In this document: positions 7,392 to 14,502 of the stretch, in pieces | How positions within the stretch are numbered: position 1 is the first letter of the stretch | How the letters are laid out: every line of letters begins with the position of its first letter | DNA from: JAAYHV01 sp035268985 | GTDB taxonomy: Bacteria > Bacillota > Clostridia > Peptostreptococcales > Anaerovoracaceae | NCBI GenBank assembly: GCA_035268985.1 | Contig: DATFJV010000130.1 | Span: 1-19,800, forward strand | Length of the DNA: 19,800 bases | Reading direction: 5' to 3' | Notes under the pieces: model-generated | Database searches by the model: none | The model's input: only the letters and a program-made list of their open reading frames with translations | What the model was told of the DNA's origin: nothing | Position numbers and translations under genes: made by a program

Positions 7392-7964
7392 ATGGAAAGT
7401 GATATAAAGAAAAGAACTAAGAAAAACTTGAAGGAGGCTTTTTGGCAGCTTTATGAGAAGAAAGAAGTATCAAAGATTACAGTTAAAGATGTAACCACAT
7501 TAGCGGGATATAACCGGAGTACTTTTTATGAGTGTTTTAAAGATGTATATGATGTTTTAGAGCAGTTAGAGGAAAGTTTAATTAAAAAAACTTTAATGCC
7601 ATTTAAAAAATCCAAGGAAGGTAAAGAGGTAGAATCCGTCATAATGGCATTATCAGAGGAATTCGAAAGAAATAAAAGGTATTTTTCTGTTTTGCTTGGA
7701 GATAACGGAGATCCTAGGTTCCGTAGTAAAGTTCAGAATAAGATAAAACCCAAAATTAGAGAGAAGCTTGAGGATCTAGGTGTTAAGGATGAAAATAAAA
7801 TAAATATTTTAATTGAGTATCAAGTTTCTGCAATGCTTGGTATAATGATATATATACATACTTCAGAAAATCCACCCAAGATAAGTGAGTTATTTGAAGT
7901 GGTTAATAGTCTAAATAGGCATGGTTTAAAAGAAACTGTTGAATCAATGGTATCGAAGGTTTAA
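7392..7964 (+). CDS. TetR-family transcriptional regulator
   Basis: 190-residue repressor-type protein. The N-terminal DNA-binding domain shows the TetR helix-turn-helix: KITVKDVTTLAGYNRSTFYE (about 28-47) followed by the typical CFKDVYDVLEQLEE. The C-terminal all-helical ligand domain is poorly conserved, as usual. I chose ATG 7392 because family members begin a few residues before the KKRTKKNLKEAF helix; the frame is open further up to an ATG at 7329. Translation control is odd: a strong AAAGGAG (7344-7350) serves TTG/GTG codons in another frame that open tiny reading frames, one of which (7373-7402) overlaps the TetR start. It is divergent from the broken ABC transporter and 20 bases before the aldehyde dehydrogenase, so it may control both. 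Confidence 0.85.
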   Translation: MESDIKKRTKKNLKEAFWQLYEKKEVSKITVKDVTTLAGYNRSTFYECFKDVYDVLEQLEESLIKKTLMPFKKSKEGKEVESVIMALSEEFERNKRYFSVLLGDNGDPRFRSKVQNKIKPKIREKLEDLGVKDENKINILIEYQVSAMLGIMIYIHTSENPPKISELFEVVNSLNRHGLKETVESMVSKV

Positions 7965-7984
7965 AAAGTATAGGAGATATGATA

Positions 7985-9391
7985 ATGAATAGGTACAAAT
8001 TGTATATTGATGGCCAATGGAGAGAAGGGAATTCCAAAGAATATTTTAAACTAGAAAATCCGGCAAATAAAGAGACACTTGGAGAAATTGCAAAGGCCGA
8101 TAATAGTGACGTGGACGCTGCCGTTCTTGCTGCAAAAAGAGCATTTTCATCTTGGTCTAATTATACCCAAGAGGAACGTTCTGTTTTATTAGAGCGTGTG
8201 GCAGATAAAATGGAAGAGAAAAAAGACGAATTGGCAAAAATAATTGCATTGGAACTGGGGATGCCTGTAAAACATTGCCAAAGCTACCAAGTTGAACCCT
8301 CAATTGATGAAGCTAGATGTTTTGCTAATTTTGCAAGGAATTATTCATATAAAGAAAAAATGGAAGGTGGAATGCTAGTCCGTGAACCAGTAGGAGTGGT
8401 TGCATTAATGACTCCATGGAATTATCCCCTAGATCAAATCACATTAAAGGCATTTCCCGCAGTCGTTTCTGGAAATTGTGTAATTGTTAAGCCTAGTAAA
8501 GCAGCTCCATTGACGGCACTTAAGCTGACAGAAATATTTGATGAAGTTGGAATTCCAAGGGGTGTTTTTAATATGCTAACAGGTGTAGGTGGGGAGATAG
8601 GGGAATATATTGCTTCCCATAGTGGAATTGGGTTAGTATCCTTTACAGGTTCCACTGAAGTCGGTAAGAAAATTGGAAGCATTGCTGTTTTAAGCAATGC
8701 AAAGAAGCTTGTTCTTGAAATGGGTGGAAAATCACCTATGATTCTTTTGGAAGATGCAGATTTGGAAACAGCAATAGATGAGCTAATAGGTTCTGTTTTT
8801 GTAAATACCGGACAAACTTGCTGTGCATACACTCGACTTTTAGTAGCTCATAATATTAAGGAAGAAGTTGAAAAGAAATTGATTAATAAGCTTGAAACAT
8901 TAAGAATTGGAAACCCTATGGACAAATCAGTGGATATAGGGCCAGTGATAAGTAAAGCTGCCATGGATAAAATAAATAAATATATTGATATTGGTATCCA
9001 GGAAGGTGCAAAGATTCTATATAAGGCAGAATTGAGCTTGGATAAAGGGTATTATGTACCCACCGTAGTGTTCACTGATGTTAATAACCAAATGAGTATA
9101 GCAAGGGAAGAAATATTTGGTCCGGTTTTATCAATAATTTCCTTTGATGAAGTTGATGAAGCGGTAAATATAGCAAACGATTCTCCATATGGGTTAGATG
9201 GAGCTGTTTATGGTAATAGAAATGATGCCATAAAGGTTGCCCTACAACTAGACACGGGTAATGTTCATATAAACGGGGCAGAGGCAAATGCTTCTATGTC
9301 ATTTGGGGGCTATAAAGAATCGGGAATAGGTAGAGAAGGTGGAAAAACAGGATTTGAAGAATATTTAGAAGAAAAAGCTGTGTTTATATGA
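7985..9391 (+). CDS. NAD(P)-dependent aldehyde dehydrogenase
   Basis: Soluble ALDH-superfamily enzyme of 468 residues that oxidises an aldehyde to the acid. The catalytic set is intact: N146 in TPWNYP, E245 in LEMGGKSP and the nucleophile C279 in GQTCC. It also has FTGSTEVGK of the cofactor site and the C-terminal FGGYKESGIGREGG. ATG 7979 is only two bases behind the AGGAG (7972-7976), whereas ATG 7985 is eight bases behind, so 7985 is the more likely start. It follows the TetR gene closely and precedes a cobalamin adenosyltransferase, which would fit catabolism of an aldehyde made by a B12 enzyme such as a diol dehydratase, though none is visible here. The substrate is unknown. Confidence 0.92.
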   Translation: MNRYKLYIDGQWREGNSKEYFKLENPANKETLGEIAKADNSDVDAAVLAAKRAFSSWSNYTQEERSVLLERVADKMEEKKDELAKIIALELGMPVKHCQSYQVEPSIDEARCFANFARNYSYKEKMEGGMLVREPVGVVALMTPWNYPLDQITLKAFPAVVSGNCVIVKPSKAAPLTALKLTEIFDEVGIPRGVFNMLTGVGGEIGEYIASHSGIGLVSFTGSTEVGKKIGSIAVLSNAKKLVLEMGGKSPMILLEDADLETAIDELIGSVFVNTGQTCCAYTRLLVAHNIKEEVEKKLINKLETLRIGNPMDKSVDIGPVISKAAMDKINKYIDIGIQEGAKILYKAELSLDKGYYVPTVVFTDVNNQMSIAREEIFGPVLSIISFDEVDEAVNIANDSPYGLDGAVYGNRNDAIKVALQLDTGNVHINGAEANASMSFGGYKESGIGREGGKTGFEEYLEEKAVFI

Positions 9392-9449
9392 TGATAAATT
9401 CTTCAAAAAGGTGTATAATTCCAAATACGTTATATTAAAGGAGGTAAAT

Positions 9450-10004
9450 ATGAAAGTATATACTAAAACAGGAGACAAAGGTAGTACGGGCCTTTATGAT
9501 GGTAAAAGAGTTTCAAAGGGTTCTGTTAGGGTGGAAGCTTATGGTGCAGTGGATGAATTAATATCATACATAGGGCTTACTAAATGTTATCTTGAAGATG
9601 ATGATGCAAATTTTCTTACTGACATTCAAAAAAGATTATTTACTGTGGGTGCTGATTTAGCAACTTCCAATGGTGATAAACTGAAGGACAGAGTTGGGGA
9701 AGAGGATATTGCTTTAATAGAAGAAGCGATTGATAAATCCTTGGAAAAGTTACCAAAAACCTTTACATTTATAATTCCTGGAGACAATGAAAAAAGTGCC
9801 CATTTACATGTGCTTAGGACCATTGCTAGAAAAGCTGAAAGACGTATAGTTAACTTAGCGGATCTTTTAGATAGTGAAAGGCAAGAAGATGAGACCCCTG
9901 TTAATCCATATGTTATAAAATATGTAAATAGATTATCTGATTTTTTTTATGCACTTTCAAGAAAAGTGGAAACTGGGTATACTGAGGTTGAGTTTAACAA
10001 ATAG
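9450..10004 (+). CDS. PduO-type cob(I)yrinic acid a,c-diamide/cob(I)alamin adenosyltransferase
   Basis: Transfers the adenosyl group of ATP to cob(I)alamin or a precursor, making the adenosyl cofactor. 184 residues, normal for the family. Diagnostic motifs: the N-terminal ATP-binding TKTGDKGSTGLYDGKRVSK (5-23), VEAYGAVDEL (28-37), RTIARKAERR and the C-terminal NRLSDFFYALSR. The frame is open from 9411, but AAAGGAGG directly before ATG 9450 and the family's KVYTKTGD start decide for 9450. A TATAAT at 9414-9419 could give it a separate promoter, though no convincing -35 is seen. The LytTR regulator begins 8 bases behind its stop, so they are probably co-translated. Confidence 0.93.
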   Translation: MKVYTKTGDKGSTGLYDGKRVSKGSVRVEAYGAVDELISYIGLTKCYLEDDDANFLTDIQKRLFTVGADLATSNGDKLKDRVGEEDIALIEEAIDKSLEKLPKTFTFIIPGDNEKSAHLHVLRTIARKAERRIVNLADLLDSERQEDETPVNPYVIKYVNRLSDFFYALSRKVETGYTEVEFNK

Positions 10005-10012
10005 TGGGGTGA

Positions 10013-10762
10013 ATGGTGCTATCCATATTAATAATAGACGCTAGTAGAATAAATGCAAGTACACTTGCTTCTAGTATTATGAATTCTTTTGAAGGTTCTA
10101 TTAAAATAACTAAAGTTTCATCTGATATATGGGCACTTAACCTTATTAAAGATGGTAAAGATAACTATGATGTTATCTTTTTAGACGTTATACACAATAA
10201 AAAAGATGGTTTTAAATATGCACAAAATATTAGAATGATGGAGGGATTAAATAATGTACCGATCATATTTTTAACGGATAATGATTTTAAAGGGTTGGTT
10301 TCGCTGTCACATCGAGATACAAATAACTATATTATGAGTTTAAACACTAATAAAGTGGAACAAAATGAATTACATGGTTTTTTAAGACAGTTACAAGATA
10401 AAACAATTTATTTTGAATACTCGCCGGTTGTTTTTATTAATCATATACAAGGTCATGAAATCATCAAGGTGGAAGATATATATTTTGTTGAAGTAAAAGA
10501 TAAATATTTATATATACATATTAAGGGTGATAAGTATATTTGTTCTAGGCTAGGTCTTAGTAACTTCATAGAAAAATGCAATGTCAGGTATATTAGAAAA
10601 AGCCATAGAAGTTTTGCTGTTAATACAAAGAAGATTAAAGAATTAGAAAAGATAGATAATCGTCTTTGGAAAATTAAATTTGAATGTGACATAGGCGATT
10701 GTTATGTTAGTAAAACGTACTATGATGAAATCCTACGTTTAAAGACAAACAATAACATTTAA
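10013..10762 (+). CDS. LytTR-family response regulator with degenerate receiver
   Basis: 249-residue cytosolic regulator. The receiver (about 1-125) retains D9, the phospho-acceptor position D58 (VIFLD) and T88 (PIIFLT). The usual acidic pair is D9-A10, and the conserved lysine near 110 is replaced (MSLNT), so phosphorylation may be weak or absent. The C-terminal LytTR DNA-binding domain (about 135-247) shows VEDIYFVEVKDKYLYI and RYIRKSHRSFAVN, as in AgrA/LytR proteins. ATG 10013 lies 8 bases after the adenosyltransferase stop with a weak GGGGTG. No histidine kinase is adjacent, so it looks orphan. Such regulators bind paired direct repeats upstream of targets; the GNAT-LysO-heliorhodopsin genes follow directly and are possible targets, which is inference. 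Confidence 0.88.
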   Translation: MVLSILIIDASRINASTLASSIMNSFEGSIKITKVSSDIWALNLIKDGKDNYDVIFLDVIHNKKDGFKYAQNIRMMEGLNNVPIIFLTDNDFKGLVSLSHRDTNNYIMSLNTNKVEQNELHGFLRQLQDKTIYFEYSPVVFINHIQGHEIIKVEDIYFVEVKDKYLYIHIKGDKYICSRLGLSNFIEKCNVRYIRKSHRSFAVNTKKIKELEKIDNRLWKIKFECDIGDCYVSKTYYDEILRLKTNNNI

Positions 10763-10787
10763 GGACATTTATATTGTCCCTATTTTT
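10763..10787 (+). terminator. Weak terminator after the LytTR regulator
   Basis: GGACA (10763-10767) and TGTCC (10775-10779) form a 5-bp stem with a 7-base loop, followed by CTATTTTTG. The stem is short but the T-run is good. It overlaps the end of the regulator's stop region and separates it from the GNAT gene. Confidence 0.45.
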
Positions 10788-10829
10788 GTATAGTGTAAAA
10801 TATGTATATACTTATCTAGGAGGTAGAAT

Positions 10830-11312
10830 ATGGATTTAATAATGCGAAAAGTAAAGGCAGACGAGTTGGATCGGGTATATGAAATTGAAAAAGTGGCTTT
10901 TCCTCCCGAGGAAGCTGCATCTTTAGAAAAATACATTTGGAGGCAAAAAAACTATCCGGACTATTTTTTCGTAGCAGAGAAAAATGATAAGATTGTTTCC
11001 GTTGTTTGTGCCATACCCACTAATCAAGAACTTATTAATAATGATATCTTTGACATGGAAAAATTACCCTTTGGTAAGATTGGGGCTGTGGTTTCCGTTA
11101 TGGCTGATGAAAACTTTCAATGCCAAGGCATTACAGGAGAACTTATTAAATATTCATTAGCAAAGCTAAAGGAAAATGGAATGGAAAAATCATGCCTTAC
11201 ATGTAAAGAACATTTGATACATTATTATTCTAAATTTGGATATGAATTACTAGGTGTATCGGAATCAACCCATGGAGGTGCAGTTTGGTATGATATGGTT
11301 TGCAAGTTATGA
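10830..11312 (+). CDS. GNAT-family N-acetyltransferase
   Basis: 160-residue acetyl-CoA-dependent acyltransferase of the GNAT fold. Strand-rich N-terminus (MRKVKADELDRVYEIEKVAF), a central VVSVMADENFQCQGITGELI (about 90-109) corresponding to motif A with its acyl-CoA pyrophosphate loop (Q-x-Q-G-I-T-G), and a late HYYSKFGYELLG, the usual GNAT Tyr/Phe-Gly segment. The pattern is nearest to the AANAT-like subgroup that acetylates small amines, but the substrate cannot be read. The start is backed by a strong AGGAGGT five to six bases ahead. A nearly identical ribosome site precedes the heliorhodopsin. Its stop overlaps the start of the LysO-type exporter, so the two are translationally coupled and may act on related amines. 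Confidence 0.88.
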   Translation: MDLIMRKVKADELDRVYEIEKVAFPPEEAASLEKYIWRQKNYPDYFFVAEKNDKIVSVVCAIPTNQELINNDIFDMEKLPFGKIGAVVSVMADENFQCQGITGELIKYSLAKLKENGMEKSCLTCKEHLIHYYSKFGYELLGVSESTHGGAVWYDMVCKL

Positions 11313-12262
11313 CGTGGATGCCATTTATATGTCTAGGGACCGGATATTTATTTAGTTTAACTAAGCTAATGGAAAAAGCGCTTCCCATAGTTGATATGGT
11401 TATAAATATTGCGTTAATAATCCTTATGTTAACTATAGGCATGAATATTGGAATTAATGATAATGTTATGAATAACCTAGGGTTAATAGGAGTTAACTGT
11501 ATAGTAATATCAATATTGGCCATAGGGGTTAGTGTGATACTTGTTTTTATATTAGAAAAGACAATACTTCCCTTGGAAAAAATAAAGGATAAATTGAATA
11601 GCGAAAGTATTGATTTATCCATGGAAGCAGATGTAGATAAGGATGAGGAAGAAAAAACATCTCCTCTTGTATATATAATTCCTGCTAGCATAGTATTTGG
11701 AGTTGTAGTTGGTGTCACATTACTTAATAAGGATTTTCAAAATGTATTAGACTATACATTATTAGTATCGCTAGTTGTCCTTTATACAGGAGTTGGTATC
11801 AGTCTAGGGGCAAACAAAAAGGTGTTTGGGTATGTTAAGCTATTAGGTTTTAAAGTTGTATTTATTTCAGTAGCCATATTTTTAGGGAGCATATCAGGTG
11901 GGATGTTAGCGGGTTTAATTTTGGATTTACCATTGAAGATTACCATGATATCAGCTAGTGGAATGAGTTATTATAGTATAACTGGAGCATATATGACAAA
12001 GGTCTATGGTATTGAAATTGGAACCTATGGTTTTATAGTTAATGTCATGAGAGAGTTTTTTACAGTCTTATTACTTCCTATACTTATTAAGGTAAGTAAA
12101 GGTAGTCCAATTGCAGGTGGTGCAGCTGGTAATATGGATACCATGCTAGTCCCTGTTACAAAATTTGTCGGTATTGAACTTGGGTTAGTGGCATTAATAA
12201 CAGGAGTTATTTTAACTTTCTTTGTGCCAATCATTCTTCCAATATTAGTTAATGTTTTATAA
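11309..12262 (+). CDS. lysO: LysO-family (DUF340) lysine/amino-acid exporter
   Basis: Multi-pass membrane protein of 317 residues with about eight hydrophobic segments in two halves, split by an acidic cytosolic stretch around 95-120 (SMEADVDKDEEEK). The C-terminal half carries the LysO signature region: SGMSYYSITGAYMTKVYG, FIVNVMREFFTVLLLPIL and a GGAAGNMDTMLVP loop, parallel to E. coli LysO (YbjE), which exports lysine and thialysine. The length fits the family. An upstream in-frame ATG exists at 11300, but ATG 11309 overlaps the preceding TGA (ATGA), a classic coupling arrangement, and no other ribosome site is present. The heliorhodopsin starts 48 bases downstream without an obvious terminator between. 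Real substrate in this organism unknown. Confidence 0.85.
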   Translation: MTWMPFICLGTGYLFSLTKLMEKALPIVDMVINIALIILMLTIGMNIGINDNVMNNLGLIGVNCIVISILAIGVSVILVFILEKTILPLEKIKDKLNSESIDLSMEADVDKDEEEKTSPLVYIIPASIVFGVVVGVTLLNKDFQNVLDYTLLVSLVVLYTGVGISLGANKKVFGYVKLLGFKVVFISVAIFLGSISGGMLAGLILDLPLKITMISASGMSYYSITGAYMTKVYGIEIGTYGFIVNVMREFFTVLLLPILIKVSKGSPIAGGAAGNMDTMLVPVTKFVGIELGLVALITGVILTFFVPIILPILVNVL

Positions 12263-12310
12263 TAATTATATTGGGTATTATAGGTTTAATAATTAGTAGG
12301 AGGTAGAAAT

Positions 12311-13096
12311 ATGGAAAAAATTGATTTTAGGAAATTGAGAAGATTTAACATGGTTATGGGATCACTGCATTTGGTTCAAGGTATACTTATGTTATTTCTT
12401 GCAACTAGTGTTATCCAAAAGATTGGTGAGTTTTCACCAAATATTACTCAATACTATTTAACATATAATGTTGAAACCCAAAGCTTGGAAAATGCTTCTA
12501 AAGTATTATTTGAATTGCCGTTTGGCATATTGGTGGCAGGGTTTTTACTATTATCAGCATGTGCACATGCTTTAATATCCTTTCCTAATAGCCTAAATAG
12601 TATATATAATCAGGATTTGGAAAAAGGAATAAATAGATTTAGATGGTTTGAATACGCATTAAGTTCGTCTGTTATGATAATCCTTATAGCAACTTTATTT
12701 GGCATATATGATATTGCATCTTTGATACTCATATTTGCTGCAAACTTTTCCATGAATATGTTTGGCTTGGTTATGGAACAGCTTAATTCCCTTAAAGAAA
12801 AGGTAAATTGGGGGCCATTTATTTGGGGATCCGTTGCAGGAGTTGCTCCTTGGGTGGTAATTTTAATTTACATGCTAGGTAATGATAATTTGGATATGGT
12901 ACCTTGGTTTGTATGGGCCATAGTTGTTACTTACTTTATAGCATTTAACACGTTCCCAATTAATATGATACTTCAATACAAGAAAGTTGGCAAATGGAAA
13001 AATTATATCTATGGCGAGAGAGCATACATAATTCTCAGCTTAGTTGCGAAGACTGCCCTTGCATGGTTAGTGTTCTTTGGTGCTATGCAACCTTAG
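12311..13096 (+). CDS. Heliorhodopsin (retinal-binding photoreceptor)
   Basis: 261-residue seven-helix protein of the heliorhodopsin family, light-absorbing retinal proteins distinct from type-1 pumps, with the N-terminus on the cytosolic side. Family hallmarks are all present: H20 (GSLHLVQG) in helix 1, H86 (ACAHAL) in helix 2, the counterion E114 in RWFEYALSSS of helix 3, NFSMNMFGL in helix 4, the FNTFPINMILQYKKVGKWK segment, and S243/K247 in SLVAKTALAW, where K247 forms the retinal Schiff base. These match H23, H80, E107, S237 and K241 of the founding protein 48C12 as I remember it. A strong AGGAGGT precedes the ATG. It is probably transcribed with the GNAT-LysO pair. No retinal-forming dioxygenase gene is seen. 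Signalling partner unknown. Confidence 0.95.
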   Translation: MEKIDFRKLRRFNMVMGSLHLVQGILMLFLATSVIQKIGEFSPNITQYYLTYNVETQSLENASKVLFELPFGILVAGFLLLSACAHALISFPNSLNSIYNQDLEKGINRFRWFEYALSSSVMIILIATLFGIYDIASLILIFAANFSMNMFGLVMEQLNSLKEKVNWGPFIWGSVAGVAPWVVILIYMLGNDNLDMVPWFVWAIVVTYFIAFNTFPINMILQYKKVGKWKNYIYGERAYIILSLVAKTALAWLVFFGAMQP

Positions 13097-13540
13097 AAAT
13101 ATATTAAGAATTGTCCGAAAAGTTATGGAAATTTTATTGGTTTTGTGTCAAGTGTTGGGTAAACAATTGATAATTATTGAGCTTATGTGCTTGGGCTATT
13201 TAAAAGGCCCAAGCACTGTTAATATATAAAATATTTTGATATTATTGAACTGATAATTTATGATAAAAAACATTACGAAAAATTTTAATTGTAAGAAAAG
13301 TAAGCAAATAATCGGAAATACCTGGCTTTCTGTCATGGAATTATCAAAGGAAGTAACTTGTAACAGCAAAGAAAAAAGAAATAAAGAAAATTGAAATGTT
13401 GAGAAATCATAACAAGCAAAATTAGAATTATAATAGCATAGAGCACGGTGGGGAACTCAAAGAAAATGGTATATAAACCTTGTGTTTTTAGACTTTTTCA
13501 TATAAAATAAATTGTCTTAAGAAGAAAAGGAGGAATATCA
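13097..13540. other. 444-base gap between heliorhodopsin and PhnA genes
   Basis: Besides the hairpin at 13187-13216 I see no convincing gene. A 44-codon frame (13260-13394) includes TWLSVMELSKEV, which faintly recalls a helix-turn-helix start, but it has no ribosome site. The stretch 13360-13440 is purine-rich. AAGGAGG at the end serves the next gene; a weak TATAAA at about 13502 may be its -10 element. Confidence 0.4.
13187..13216 (+). terminator. Hairpin after the heliorhodopsin gene
   Basis: Perfect 10-bp inverted repeat GTGCTTGGGC (13187-13196) and GCCCAAGCAC (13207-13216) with a 10-base loop, 90 bases after the heliorhodopsin stop. It is a strong stem, but the following bases (TGTTAATATA) lack a T-run, so it may be a terminator, an mRNA 3'-end stabiliser or part of a small RNA. 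Confidence 0.5.
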
Positions 13541-13873
13541 ATGGATTTACCTAATTGCCCTAAATGTGGCTGCGAATATGCTTATGAGGATGGTAGCATA
13601 CTTATATGTCCAGAATGCTCCTATGAGTGGAATCCTAAAACTGCTGCTGATGATTCCATTAAGGATTTTAATGGTAATATTTTAAATGATGGGGATTCTG
13701 TGGTAGTAATAAAGGATTTGAAGGTTAAGGGATCCTCGGGTGCTATTAAAGTAGGAACTAAAGTTAAGAAAATTAAGTTATTGGATGAGTCAGTTAATGG
13801 CCATGACATTGAAGCTAAAATAGACGGATTCGGCGTAATGTATCTTAAATCAAGCGTGGTGAAAAAAGCATAA
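13541..13873 (+). CDS. yjdM: PhnA/YjdM-family zinc-ribbon protein
   Basis: 110-residue cytosolic protein matching the PhnA (YjdM) family in length and order. The N-terminal zinc ribbon has C6-P-K-C9 and C23-P-E-C26 with YEWNP behind it. The C-terminal SH3-like beta domain starts at DFNGNILNDGDSVVVIKDLK and ends DGFGVMYLKSSVVKKA. The family was once linked to phosphonate use because of its name, but its biochemical role is not established and phn genes are absent here. ATG 13541 follows AAGGAGG at good spacing. A terminator follows 4 bases after the stop, so it is probably a single-gene transcript. Confidence 0.92.
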   Translation: MDLPNCPKCGCEYAYEDGSILICPECSYEWNPKTAADDSIKDFNGNILNDGDSVVVIKDLKVKGSSGAIKVGTKVKKIKLLDESVNGHDIEAKIDGFGVMYLKSSVVKKA

Positions 13874-13876
13874 AAA

Positions 13877-13920
13877 ATACCCTTTTAGTTTGGTGGCTGA
13901 AGGGGTATAATTATTTTATT
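13877..13920 (+). terminator. Intrinsic terminator after PhnA-family gene
   Basis: A 12-bp stem pairs 13877-13888 (ATACCCTTTTAG) with 13897-13908 (CTGAAGGGGTAT), containing two G-T wobbles and an 8-base loop, followed by the T-rich AATTATTTTATT. A good candidate for a Rho-independent terminator. Confidence 0.75.
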
Positions 13921-13939
13921 AAGACTAAAGGGGAATAAA

Positions 13940-14380
13940 ATGAACATATTAAAATGGGCGATATTAATATTTATTATAATTGAAACTTTAAATGTATTAA
14001 TGCTTTATGTAGCCCCAGGAATGAAACAAGGAAACGCTTTGGGAGTATTTAATGCTTGGCATAAAGCTCAAGAAGATGAAGAAATGAAAAGTTTTGTAAA
14101 CTATATGGCATATTGGGTTGCGGGGGCAAAACTCATTTTTATATTTCTTGGTATTTCGGTAATATTATGGGGAAATGTGGAGATGCAAATAGCTACTTGC
14201 GGAGCCATGGTGATATCAATATCCTCCTTTTTTTATAAGCTATATCCCATCATTAAGGATATGGATAAAAAAGGTCAAATAGATCCTAAAGGATATTCTA
14301 GAATATTGCTTGCCATGATACTAATTTTTATAGGGGGATTTCTAACCGTGTTTATGATAGGCTTTATGAAATATTTATAG
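13940..14380 (+). CDS. Small four-helix membrane protein of unknown function
   Basis: 146 residues with four predicted membrane helices (about 4-24, 57-77, 81-101, 121-142) and no signal for cleavage. I do not recognise a named family. The segment between helices 1 and 2 is hydrophilic and conserved-looking (GNALGVFNAWHKAQEDEEM), and a short charged loop (DMDKKGQIDPKG) lies between helices 3 and 4. There are no obvious catalytic or metal-binding residues apart from two single cysteine/histidine residues. ATG 13940 has AAAGGGGA seven bases ahead. Terminators flank it on both sides, so it appears to be transcribed alone. Its position beside the heliorhodopsin block is the only functional hint. 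Confidence 0.75.
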   Translation: MNILKWAILIFIIIETLNVLMLYVAPGMKQGNALGVFNAWHKAQEDEEMKSFVNYMAYWVAGAKLIFIFLGISVILWGNVEMQIATCGAMVISISSFFYKLYPIIKDMDKKGQIDPKGYSRILLAMILIFIGGFLTVFMIGFMKYL

Positions 14381-14389
14381 TTATATGAT

Positions 14390-14415
14390 GCGAGTGGAAT
14401 AGTCGACTCGCTTTT
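14390..14415 (+). terminator. Intrinsic terminator before proBA
   Basis: GCGAGT (14390-14395) pairs with ACTCGC (14406-14411), with a 10-base loop and TTTT directly behind. Short but well formed, nine bases after the membrane protein's stop. Confidence 0.65.
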
Positions 14416-14434
14416 ATGTATATTGGATAAATCA

Positions 14435-14463
14435 TAGACATTAATTTGTTTTTTGAGTATAAT
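14435..14463 (+). promoter_or_regulatory. Sigma-A promoter of proBA
   Basis: TAGACA (14435-14440, five of six consensus bases), a 17-base spacer and a perfect TATAAT (14458-14463). Transcription would begin near 14470, leaving a leader of about 33 bases that is too short for a T-box, so proline control is probably not by tRNA sensing here. Confidence 0.75.
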
Positions 14464-14502
14464 TAATATAAGTTATAGTTTGGGGGATATGGAGTCAGTT
14501 AT

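Noticed and set aside
11230..11718. 162-codon minus-strand frame across the GNAT/LysO junction
   Set aside because: It mirrors the exporter's helices (Thr/Ile/Ser/Pro-rich), has no domain and opposes two well supported genes.
12311..13096. Type-1 ion-pumping rhodopsin
   Set aside because: Helix 3 has the heliorhodopsin ExxxxSSS pattern and lacks the D-T-D/E motif of pumps; overall pattern is heliorhodopsin.
13260..13394. 44-codon frame in the gap after the heliorhodopsin, with a segment TWLSVMELSKEV
   Set aside because: No ribosome site, low-complexity Lys/Asn-rich ends and no clear homology; probably chance in AT-rich DNA.
14464..14502. T-box or other riboswitch in the proBA leader
   Set aside because: The leader after the strong promoter is only about 33 bases and holds no T-box sequence or terminator pair.
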